In this document: piece by piece, positions 57,501 to 64,000 of the stretch | Layout of the letters: every line of letters begins with the position of its first letter | How positions within the stretch are numbered: position 1 is the first letter of the stretch | DNA from: Lagopus muta | Lineage: Eukaryota; Chordata; Aves; Galliformes; Phasianidae | Length of the DNA: 64,000 nt | NCBI RefSeq assembly: GCF_023343835.1 | Contig: NC_064439.1 | Location: forward strand, 37,704,508-37,768,507 | Direction: 5' to 3' | Program-made: the position numbers and the translations under genes | Notes under the pieces: model-generated | Database searches by the model: none | The model's input: the letters and a program-made list of their open reading frames with translations, nothing else | Told to the model about the DNA's origin: nothing

Positions 57501-60500
57501 AGACATTCAAAGCATTGACTTACTTAGAGAAGGCTTGAAAGCTGATAGACACACTTCTTCATGTACTATAAACTGTCTTAAATCTAATAAATCCGGTGAT
57601 CTGATAATTTTCTATTATTTGCATGCAGAGTAATAGTTACCAATTAGCATACATTGACCCAACACTCCTTCTTAAAGAAAGTATCACAGAATGATTGTAT
57701 TATTTCTAAAATATTACTTTCAAAAAAAAAAAAAAAAAAAGAACGCTCTTAAAGTGGTTTAATCCAATAAAATTGGATCTTAATAATGACCATAATGCTG
57801 AGTAATGACACTACTGAATGCAATTTTTCAGTTATAAAATGAAGTTTTCAATGTTTTCTAATCCTTATAACTTTTTTTAAAAAACGTATTCCTTTTATCT
57901 TTCACAGGTATTGTGTTAAAGTTACTCAGAAATTAACTTCTTCATTTCTGATAATGTTTTCTCATCTGTACTATCAGTAAGAATTCCCTATTACTGAATT
58001 TCTCTCATGTTCTCTATTCTATCTAAATATCTCACAAAAATAAACTAATAGCTAAACATAATATCTCATTTAAGGATTAATCCATAGTAAGAGAATAAAC
58101 AAACTTTTCATGCTACCCACTGCTTTTTAGAAAAGCTGGAAAATGCTTACATTACAGGAGAAAAATAATGTTAATTTTACATGCAGATACCTATTTAATC
58201 ATCTATTTAAACCAGCTAATCTTAGTAAATAATTAATATATCAGCCAATCTCATAATTATATGGGACTTAGAGTAGGCCTACTTAATACATGTCTGTATC
58301 TATAATTATAAAGAGTAAATCAATAGCTGACCTTCAAAAAAACCTTTAAAAATTTCCACTACAGAGTTTCTTGTCATCATCAACAATGAAAAGGAGAAGA
58401 TAGAGGGACCAGATTCTCACATACATATCAATACTGATATGTATCTTGACTTGAAGGTATTTTCTGGAACCATTTGGGAGTACTACTTTATTCTTAAATG
58501 GTGAGTAATTAATCAGTAAACCCAGTTATTCCAAATACAAATACTTGTAAATATTCAAAACATTTAATGACCTTTTAAATCTTAGTTCTATTCTATTAGT
58601 TCCTATCCTCTTTGTTTTTCTTCATCCTCAGGGTCCTTAAACAATAGAAATCTTTTTGTGCAAAAAATATAATACAAAAACGTTACATTCCTTGCACTAT
58701 AAAGTGCTTTTGAGAAGTGGAATTCAACACCTGACTGAAAAAGAAAGCTATTAAAGCTATTTTTGGAGTTTTTCTAAAATGGGCACTCAAGGGAGCTAAA
58801 TCTTTTAGTTTACCAACTCACTTTCTATACTCACACAGTGTGCCTCATACACTTATTACATTAACACCAGGAACATGTAATTGTAACTAAACGAAATATG
58901 TGATGAGTGAGTGAAACCAATACAGGTTCTTCTTTTCCTCCACTACTATGTTCTCTCTTCATTAACAGAATTAGAAGGTACCAGGAAATGTACTACTATC
59001 AGTCACAAAACTATGAATGTCATCATATAGTGATCTACAACTGTACTTGAACATTACTTAAAATGCTGTAATTCCATGTAAAAAAAATAATCTGATGTAT
59101 AGTGGATTAACTAGAGCACTGGCATATTAAAATTCAGTACTGAATCTAGTCTGCTGTATGTGATGTCCCCCAGAGGCCCATAATGGGACCAGTGCTCTTC
59201 AATATCTTTGTCAATGGCCTGGACAGTGGGATTGAGTGCAGTCTTAGCAAGTTTGCTGACAATGCTAAGGTGAATGGTGCACTTGATATAAAAAAAAAAT
59301 GAAAGGATGCCATCCAAAGGGACCTGAATAGGCGTGAAAAGTGGGCCCTCGTGAACTGAATGAAATTAAACAAGTAGACTGGAAGAAGAACACCTTGAGA
59401 GCAGTGCTGTGGAGACAGACTTGAAGGTCCTGATAAGCAAAGAGTTGGACCTAAGCCATCAGTGTGCACCTGCAACCAAGAAGGCCAGCAGTATCCTGAG
59501 ATGCCTCAATAAAAGGTTGGCAAGCAGGGCAAGGGAGCTGATTGTCCCCCTCTACTCTGTCCTTGTGAAGCCCCATCTGGAGTACTGTGTCCAGGTCTGG
59601 GGACCCAAGACAAGAAAGATGTGAAGCTGCTGGAGCTGGTCCAGAGGAAGGTGATCAGAAAACTGGAGCATCTCCCTTATGAGGAAAGGTTGAGGGAGTT
59701 GAGCTTGTTCAGCCTGGAGAAAAGAAGGCTCTGGAGAAACACTGCTTCCAGTACTTGAAGGGAGTTTATAAGCAGGAGGGAGATCTACTTTTTACACAGG
59801 CAGACCATGACAAGACAAGGGGGACCAAACTTTAAAATAAAATAGGTTAGATTTAGGTTAGATAGTAGGAAAAAAGCCTTCAGTCATAGGCTGGTGAAGC
59901 CCTGGCACAGGCTGCCCAAGTGGCTGTGGATGCCCCATCCCTGGAGATGTTCAAGGCCAGGATGGATAGGTCCCTGGGCAGCCTGTTTCAGTAGATCTCA
60001 GCCCTGTCCATGGCAGGGGGGTTGGAATTGAACGATTTTAAGATCTGTTCCAACCCAAGCCATTCTATGATTCTCTGAAATGCACTGTCTTACACTGTCA
60101 TGCAGTTGTTAGATTCACCTATACTGAATATGTTACTAGCATACTACTTTAAATCAGTAGACATTTCATATTCAGAGACAAATACTAGCCGTTGCTGAAG
60201 TCAGCCAAAAAAATAATACAAATAAAACAAATATTGCAGCAAGAACAAAACAAGATTTACCTCTTAATGGTAAATGATACTTTTTCAGAGTACAGTCCGT
60301 CCGGCACAGGTTCATACACAGCCCCTACTATCTGTAAAATAAAATACCTATTGTTAATTGAAAAAAATTCAATGTTTTATTTAGAAATTTCATATGATAC
60401 ATACTTCTTGGAACAATTTGATGAGTAGGCATTACATCATCAACTTTAACTTGCAAAATAACTTAGAACACATCTTCTAATGCAAAATATCACTTCTAAT

Positions 60501-61062
60501 CAGGTATCCACATTAATGTACATAGCCACTGTAGATCAGGGGACTGTAATATCTGAGTAAGGGAAACAGTTACAAAAAACAATGATTTCTTCTTTTATTT
60601 TTAATCATATCCAAACGTCCACACAACTCCACAGGGTAATACACAACCCTATAGAAAACGCGATATTATAGTGATAAGAATTTTTATATCTAAAAATCCT
60701 ATTACATAATGCAGCAATAAAAATATATCAGTCTGAGAAGTACTTATATTTACAAGCAATTTTTGCAAGTAGAATGGAAAAACAGTAACTGATACTGTGA
60801 AGAATGCTCCTGCTCATTCAGACATCAGAGCAGAAAGCATTTTGTTCTTCTACAGCCTTAAACACGAATTTTCATGGACCCTGTGATCGCATGTAGGAAT
60901 AATGGGTGAGTTGATCTGGCAAATCCAAATACCTTAGTTGCCAAGGAGAGCATATTGGTGCTGTAAAACGGTGGGTTCAGAGTTGCCATCTGATAAAGGA
61001 TACATCCTGCAGCCCAGACATCAGCTTTCTCTCCATATGGCTCACTCTTTACAACTTCAGGG
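30496..61062 (-). CDS. NEK10: NEK10, 3' part of the gene (13 exons, partial at both ends)
   Basis: This is the C-terminal half of NIMA-related kinase 10, a Ser/Thr kinase of the NEK family linked in the literature to the DNA-damage G2/M response and to motile cilia. The joined exons are 61062-60933, 60331-60261, 56110-55897, 48139-47956, 47856-47770, 41872-41824, 39755-39718, 36720-36620, 34047-33937, 32215-32107, 31102-31067, 30687-30635 and 30551-30496. All introns begin GT and end AG, and all phases agree, giving about 413 codons without a stop. Visible landmarks are the Pro-Glu of the activation segment, the DVWAAGC motif of subdomain IX, the RPD arginine of subdomain XI, a basic coiled coil ([14 protein letters not shown]), a Ser run and the tail motif [20 protein letters not shown]. 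The first part of the kinase domain lies beyond the right edge. The final short coding exon was not found. Confidence 0.95.
30635..30687 (-). CDS. NEK10: NEK10 exon l: MTYEQLQ motif
   Basis: The exon is 53 nt and encodes [17 protein letters not shown]. The E-G-[MI]-T-Y-E-Q-[LM]-Q signature is highly characteristic of the NEK10 tail. The acceptor is cctcttactttaag and the donor is CAG|gtaagc. It is followed by an 83-bp intron. Confidence 0.95.
31067..31102 (-). CDS. NEK10: NEK10 candidate 36-nt cassette microexon
   Basis: The candidate encodes [13 protein letters not shown] when joined to its neighbours. It has a strong acceptor (tttgttttttttttcccag) and a usable donor (TTG|gtaatt). Both phases are 1, so inclusion or skipping keeps the frame. 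Skipping it joins DRKG directly to IAGTSE, which is how I remember human NEK10. It may therefore be an alternative or bird-specific exon. No transcript evidence is available here. Confidence 0.68.
31608..32045 (-). mobile_element. CR1 LINE 3' fragment in a NEK10 intron, sense orientation
   Basis: The reverse-complement CR1 tail (tagaatcatagaattgttcg) is at the left, and the body extends to about 32045 (ctctcaggggaggcattcca). It lies in the 1004-bp intron between 32107 and 31102, so it makes up over 40 percent of that intron. It is transcribed in sense with the host gene. An open frame of 103 codons on the minus strand is CR1 3' sequence read through, not a gene. Confidence 0.9.
32107..32215 (-). 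CDS. NEK10: NEK10 exon j: C-terminal tail
   Basis: The exon is 109 nt and encodes [20 protein letters not shown] then [16 protein letters not shown], plus one base. The N-F-F-T-A-D core is the recognisable family motif. The acceptor, tcctttcccccag, is strong, and the donor is AAAAG|gtaaag. A CR1 fragment in sense orientation starts about 60 bp into the following intron. Confidence 0.96.
33937..34047 (-). CDS. NEK10: NEK10 exon i: basic helical segment
   Basis: The exon is 111 nt, exactly 37 codons in phase 0-0. It starts [20 protein letters not shown] and continues [17 protein letters not shown]. The acceptor is catgtag. A better-looking AG ten bases further on (cttcctccag) would shift the frame onto an early TGA, so the upstream AG is the coding one. 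The donor is AAAAAG|gtgcag. Confidence 0.95.
36620..36720 (-). CDS. NEK10: NEK10 exon h: conserved C-terminal helix
   Basis: The exon is 101 nt and encodes [20 protein letters not shown] followed by [13 protein letters not shown]. This block is very strongly conserved in NEK10 and gives a confident assignment. It is predicted to be mostly helical. The acceptor is gttgtcatctacag and the donor is CAA|gtatgc. It joins directly in frame to exon g (RP|ASAG). Confidence 0.96.
39718..39755 (-). CDS. NEK10: NEK10 exon g (38 nt)
   Basis: This 38-nt exon encodes [12 protein letters not shown] between split codons. The G-S-R-x-R-P core matches my recollection of the family linker. The acceptor is taataatag, which has a weak pyrimidine tract, and the donor is CCAG|gtaatt. 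The phase joins cleanly to both neighbours, and that is the main support for so short an exon. Confidence 0.83.
40753..40787 (+). repeat. 15-bp tandem duplication
   Basis: The unit cttacagagatgag occurs twice in direct succession in a NEK10 intron. Confidence 0.85.
41824..41872 (-). CDS. NEK10: NEK10 exon f (49 nt)
   Basis: This short exon encodes [15 protein letters not shown] and most of an Arg codon. Reading-frame continuity requires the donor GTTAG|gtacgt at 41823. A second GT five bases upstream (CAG|gttagg) would make the next exon hit a TGA within four codons. The acceptor is cgtttcag. The segment aligns with the less conserved linker between the Ser run and the R-D-x-x-x-G-x-G-S-R motif. 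Confidence 0.85.
44495..44522 (+). repeat. A28 homopolymer
   Basis: There are 28 consecutive A residues in the NEK10 intron between 47770 and 41872. No retroposon is recognisable upstream. Confidence 0.95.
47087..47125 (+). repeat. 20-bp tandem duplication in a NEK10 intron
   Basis: The unit tttaataattagctcatgga is followed by tttaataattaggtcat. Confidence 0.85.
47770..47856 (-). CDS. NEK10: NEK10 exon e: acidic and poly-serine segment
   Basis: The exon is 87 nt and encodes an acidic stretch, [14 protein letters not shown], followed by seven consecutive serines and HFKESAF. Asp/Glu followed by a Ser run is typical of casein-kinase-type phosphorylation regions, but that role is inference. 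The acceptor is tttatttgcag and the donor is TTTTG|gtaagg. Phase enters at 1 and leaves at 1. Confidence 0.95.
47925..47943 (+). repeat. T19 run inside a 99-bp NEK10 intron
   Basis: On the gene strand this is an A19 run starting about 12 nt after the donor of exon d. It takes up a fifth of the intron. Confidence 0.93.
47956..48139 (-). CDS. NEK10: NEK10 exon d: acidic linker
   Basis: The exon is 184 nt: 61 codons plus one base. It reads from [18 protein letters not shown] to [19 protein letters not shown]. It belongs to the poorly conserved linker after the kinase domain. The final part (D-E-x-R-x-x-x-E-I-L-x-x-D-N) matches what I recall of the human protein. The acceptor is ctttgttgtcag and the donor is AAAG|gtagtt. 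The donor is followed within about 12 nt by a 19-nt A run on the transcribed strand, inside a 99-bp intron. Confidence 0.93.
48475..48997 (-). mobile_element. Mariner-like (Galluhop-type) DNA transposon remnant, copy 2
   Basis: It is homologous along its length to the copy at 8561-8945 (shared cagtcaccaccatta, ctcacatccactgtttg and actgcccctctgctgccatct-like blocks). It retains the right terminal motif agcattactttcagagc. On the minus strand it encodes a decayed transposase helix-turn-helix region ([15 protein letters not shown]) with stops. It lies in the NEK10 intron between 55897 and 48139, about 335 bp from exon d. Confidence 0.75.
49312..49396 (+). mobile_element. CR1 LINE extreme 3' end fragment
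   Basis: Only the last 85 bp or so remain: catggcaggggagttgaaac, the actagatgatctttgaggtt motif and a tail of gattctattattctat. It lies in a NEK10 intron, antisense to the gene. Confidence 0.85.
51480..51795 (-). mobile_element. CR1 LINE 3' fragment
   Basis: The 3' end is at the left (aaagttggaaaagaccttca). The body has the accacctccctaggcagcctg-like and ttgaggccattccctctcat motifs characteristic of this CR1 subfamily. The expected tail unit is eroded to atcaccaaag. It lies in a NEK10 intron, in sense orientation. Confidence 0.87.
53515..53670 (+). repeat. Possible ancient MIR/CORE-SINE relic
   Basis: The order of motifs follows the core of the MIR family as I remember it: taccactagtctatttgatc, accttgcacaaactaccctt, acctctccatcttttcctac, then ataatactgactacctt. 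In MIR these correspond to the gccacttactagctgtgtga, accttgggcaagttacttaa, cctctctg...tttcctcatc and ataatagtacctacct blocks. The identity is low, as expected for a relic of that age. The 107-codon open frame here would then be fortuitous. Confidence 0.42.
55500..55565 (+). repeat. Short AT-rich tandem repeat
   Basis: The string tttattagtaattaaata occurs twice about 38 bp apart, with further partial copies between. Confidence 0.8.
55788..55832 (+). repeat. 10-nt-unit T-rich minisatellite next to NEK10 exon c
   Basis: About 4.5 copies of a 10-nt unit (one C followed by nine T). On the transcribed strand it is a purine (A/G) repeat about 65 nt downstream of the exon donor at 55896. Confidence 0.93.
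55897..56110 (-). CDS. NEK10: NEK10 exon c: end of kinase domain and coiled coil
   Basis: The exon is 214 nt and encodes 71 codons after the split Arg. It opens with [20 protein letters not shown], which contains the subdomain XI Arg-Pro-Asp. It then runs through a helical stretch ([10 protein letters not shown]) into a highly basic, coiled-coil-like segment, [20 protein letters not shown], and ends HQLSILPQ. The acceptor is ctttttatag and the donor is CAA|gtaagt. About 65 bp past the donor, on the intron side, lies a 10-nt-unit pyrimidine tandem repeat. Confidence 0.97.
56650..57545 (+). mobile_element. Old, degraded CR1-like ORF2 remnant
   Basis: On the plus strand an open frame at 56886-57068 reads [15 protein letters not shown] and then [13 protein letters not shown]. 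This resembles the reverse-transcriptase stretch with the F-x-K-A-F-D-x-V-x-H motif. Around 57150-57200, frame-broken sequence resembles Q-G-x-x-x-x-x-L-x-N-I-F-I-N-x-L-D. It has many frameshifts and stops. The boundaries are approximate, and assignment to CR1 rather than another LINE is inference. Confidence 0.6.
59150..60078 (+). mobile_element. CR1 LINE fragment with ORF2 C-terminus and complete 3' end
   Basis: The fragment starts in reverse-transcriptase sequence ([20 protein letters not shown] near 59199-59260). It keeps an open stretch with [20 protein letters not shown] near 59540-59600. It runs through the 3' UTR to ggttggaattgaacgatttt and the tail cattctatgattctctga. It lies in the NEK10 intron between 60261 and 56110, antisense to the gene, and ends about 180 bp from exon b. 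Confidence 0.92.
60261..60331 (-). CDS. NEK10: NEK10 exon b: kinase subdomain X
   Basis: The exon is 71 nt and encodes [18 protein letters not shown] followed by SFTIK, plus two bases of an Arg codon. This is the kinase C-lobe segment between subdomains IX and XI, and it matches the NEK10 pattern (V-Y-E-P-V-P). The acceptor is ttttacag and the donor is AAGAG|gtaaat. The intron before it is 601 bp. A CR1 fragment ends about 180 bp away, inside the next intron. Confidence 0.95.
60933..61062 (-). CDS. NEK10: NEK10 exon a: kinase subdomains VIII-IX
   Basis: The exon is 130 nt. It opens with one base that completes the preceding codon, followed by 43 codons. It reads [16 protein letters not shown]..., covering the end of the activation segment (the Pro-Glu of the APE-like motif) and the [12 protein letters not shown] helix with the structural Asp of subdomain IX. 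It ends in SLATK. The acceptor is ttttcacttag and the donor is AAG|gtattt. An open frame continues upstream of the acceptor to an ATG, but that extension is intronic, because the family sequence diverges exactly at the AG. Confidence 0.96.
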
Positions 61063-62104
61063 CTAAGTGAAAAGCAGTGCAAACTATAAGTATTTAATTA
61101 ATAGTTTTCACCTAGCATTAGCCTCAATTAAAAAATAAAAATAAAAAATCACTAGTCACTGCAATATATCTCCAGAGCTTATACAGTTACTTCCAAAAGG
61201 TTGCATTTCCTTTACTAGTCAAATTCTTTAAGTGGAAATACAAAATCATAATTGGAGTTAAGAGGTACTGCGCAAATTGAGTTACTGATGCAGACTGGAC
61301 ATGGTGCTAGAAGGTGTGCTGCCAGTTTGTACAAAACAAATGAAAAAAAAATTTTTTAAACAAATTAGCTGACATTTCTTAGATAAATCGTTATGTGGAA
61401 ATGATATTAAGTGATCTTAATAGAACATAAATTCAGAATGGAGGTCACTGTGGGGAAGTGATGTAGTCTGACAGGTTAGACATTTTTGATGAAATTCATC
61501 AGGCAAGATAAAGATTCCTGTGTGAAAGTCATTAGGTACTTCCCTTTAATTTTGCTGCTGCTATTGTACAACCATGGAGATGAATAAAGGGTATTGAACA
61601 TGATGTTAAAACATAACACGTTCTGTAGAGTTGGACAGTCATTACTCCTCACTGTGAAACCAGTTCTTCAGAGGGCCTTGAAGAACTTTCATTTTGATAC
61701 ATTAAATATGTCCATTAGAGTGAGGACTGATGTGGCAATTTAACATACAGATGGTGATAGTGTGGTTTTGCATAGCAGTCACTGAAATAATATGTTGAAG
61801 ACAGAAGGCCATAGAGACACACAGAAGCAACCATGACCTGCTCAGCAGAATCTTGTATTAATGTATGAGGCAGAACCTAGTTTGACTGTCAGAGTAAACA
61901 TCAGCCCACTGGGGTGGTGGCTAGCAAAAACACATTTATTGCTACCATGATTTGGAAGTTACAGAAAAAAATACAGCACTGATAGGTTTATGAAGGTTGT
62001 AGTTTTAACATGGTTCCACAAGAACACATAATTGATTGAAATTATTGAAAATATGTGGTCTGTTTGTTCATGCTGAAAGATTTCCCACTCTAAATACCTA
62101 TCTA

Positions 62105-62108
62105 ATCT

Positions 62109-62144
<36 letters not shown>

Positions 62145-62145
62145 A
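62105..62145 (+). repeat. (CTTTT)n / poly-T low-complexity tract
   Basis: Four or five CTTTT units flanked by long T runs. On the gene strand this is an A-rich intronic tract. Confidence 0.92.
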
Positions 62146-63015
62146 ATCAAAAGGAGGACTTCCAGAGGAATACTACTTGGTCATTTCTTCCAGAACAAAA
62201 GTCTGATATTTAGCATGTGAAGATGGCCAGCACCTTAATGTATATACAGTCTCATAGAAATACTTAAGAAAAATGCAAATGACTGAAGTGAAAGTTACAT
62301 AATGTGACCACAAAAGTGATACAGAGGTTCTAAAATCCTAAATGTATATGAAACTATGCTTTCATAGCTAATGAATTCAATACTTTAGAATTTTAAATAG
62401 AAATTTCGAATATTATTTATTTACTTCTAAGAGATGAAGTGGTGAAATTCCTCACCGTGTTCTAAAGGCAAACCTCACCATCTGCTAGTTAGAAACGTGG
62501 GTGAGGTACAGTACTTGTTGACTAGTAAAACAGTTTTGCAGTCAAGCTGCACCATTTGGATCTATACTACTGAGGGATGTCAAACAGAAAGATCCCTGTT
62601 TTGTTCCTGTGTTCAGCTGCCCACTAACAGGAGGATGGTGGGAACACATACAGTTTATCTAATTCAGGTGACAACTGTGTATAAACTCTTACTGTCTGGT
62701 CAAGACCAGAAAGAACGAGTAGAACCAGACTGACATTTATTCCATAAAAATTCTATACAAGTCTGTCTCAGTAAAAAGTACAGAATAATGATTTAAGGGA
62801 GTGACATTGGTATGGTCTCTGGTTTACTTGTAAAAGCAGGTCTTTGATTCTTAGATTAAGAGATCTGGATTGGATGAAATAGAACAGTGGCACTAATTAA
62901 ATTTCTAGCAAACAGATGTCCACATCATAAAATGCATTCAGTGTAAAAATAAAATACTTAAATGGAGAAACTCTGAGAGCTGATAAAAAATTACCACTGC
63001 TTCAGGGGCTGATCA

Positions 63016-63035
63016 TACTGCTGCAAAGCAGCAGT
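63016..63035. repeat. Perfect 8-bp inverted repeat
   Basis: ACTGCTGC, three A and GCAGCAGT form a perfect hairpin in the NEK10 intron upstream of the first visible exon. It is too small for a microRNA precursor. Confidence 0.8.
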
Positions 63036-64000
63036 GCAAATGCTATACTCTATGATACCCACAGTGTCCGATATTAAGAGAGGCAGCAGATACTTTAAAA
63101 ATTAGTCACTTTGTGCTTGCAATTAACTTATTCATAATATTCACTGCAGTTTTCTTCTAACTTTACACATCACTGCTCATTTCCAGATTGTATATTCATG
63201 CCAAGGAGCTTACTTTCACTGCATTGTTATCAAGGAGAGTCCTTCGCTGAATGAATGTCCACAGCAAAAGGAAGGCTAAATTCTTCTCAATCAGAGACAC
63301 AGAAATACATCCGCAGAATAATTCTCTAAATTCTCAGTATCCTTGAATAGACTGATCTATAATTGCTTCTCAGAAAGCTCACTCCTGCTCATCATATCCA
63401 CATATAATGACAGTCTACACAAACAGCCTGAAAAGGAGTCTTGAACTTGATTATGTCATCAATTAATCCAAAGAGTTATCTGTTTAATCTTCTGAATTAT
63501 TTTTGCAAAATTAAAGACCTAATTTAGAAGCTAATTTAATATTTTTTTATTAGGGTAAAAAGCAAATAAAAATTAAATCTTATCAATATTGGTTCTATTT
63601 ATAAAGCAGAACCATTTCAGCAAATCATCTCTGTATAGCCTCGGAGACGTTTCTATAATCAAACTTGCTTTTATAACTTTAGCCACTGATGCTATTTTGT
63701 GATATTTACTGAAGAATACTTAGAACTTCACAAGCAGATTCCGGATTCTCTACACTAACACTATCACATATCTACATGAAATATGACTGTTCTCACAGGA
63801 TAAGCTCATGATCAAATTAGTTTTTACTGGATAGATGTTCCAGTATGAAGGAAGAAGTCCTGAATTTGGAGAGGAAGGAAGGAAGGAACTGAAAGAATGA
63901 CTTTTTCAAAACAGCATTGATTTTCTAGAGCTTCTAAAGCTTCTAAGAAATGTTTTCAATACTATCAGGCTGACTTTACACGAGACACAACTGGTGAAGA

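Larger units (their letters stand above)
61063..64000 (-). other. NEK10: NEK10 intron upstream of exon a (partial)
   Basis: The preceding coding exon should end in the activation loop, just before the Pro-Glu, with two bases of a Cys-type codon. I found no such exon up to 64000, so this intron is at least 2.9 kb. It holds the CTTTT tract and the small hairpin at 63016. Confidence 0.75.

Noticed and set aside
61063..61082. ATG upstream of NEK10 exon a as a possible internal start
   Set aside because: The extra residues before Pro-Glu are encoded by the polypyrimidine/acceptor region of the intron. Family similarity stops exactly at the AG.
1..64000. CRISPR arrays, operons, prophage or defence systems
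   Set aside because: The DNA is vertebrate with spliced genes and LINEs. No direct-repeat/spacer array or bacterial-type gene cluster is present.

Overview
The window is non-coding-rich vertebrate DNA, AT-rich, with many fragments of CR1-type LINEs whose 3' ends carry the avian ATTCTATGATTCT-like tail. It also holds two mariner-like elements resembling the galliform Galluhop family. These repeats, and the protein similarity of the one gene present, point to a bird, most likely chicken or a close galliform.

The one gene I can support is NEK10 (NIMA-related kinase 10), on the minus strand. It enters from beyond the right edge and runs leftward. I could chain thirteen consecutive coding exons from 61062 down to 30496. 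Every junction has a GT/AG boundary and every reading phase agrees, giving about 413 codons in total. They encode the C-terminal lobe of the kinase domain (from the Pro-Glu of the activation segment to the Arg of subdomain XI), a basic coiled-coil-like segment, a long acidic/serine-rich linker and the conserved C-terminal tail. The N-terminal part of the gene lies beyond 64000. The last short coding exon and the 3' UTR were not found below 30496.

Layout: 1-30495 is either a long final intron or the intergenic region downstream of NEK10. It holds CR1 fragments (588-1034, 9055-9535, 13062-14155, 27651-28010), a mariner-like copy (8561-8945), an LTR-like segment (about 18880-19555), a 243-bp near-identical duplication (21042-21284 and 23762-24004) and simple repeats. 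30496-61062 is NEK10 with its introns, which contain further CR1 pieces, a second mariner-like copy (48475-48997) and a possible ancient MIR/CORE-SINE relic (53515-53670). 61063-64000 is intron upstream of the first visible exon.

I found no RNA gene, CRISPR array, prokaryotic-type system or obviously novel multi-gene system. The most noteworthy points are the exon-level details of NEK10 (a 36-nt in-frame microexon, decoy splice sites next to real ones, two introns under 100 bp), the local duplication and the paired transposon relics. Comparisons with human NEK10 are from memory, not from an alignment.
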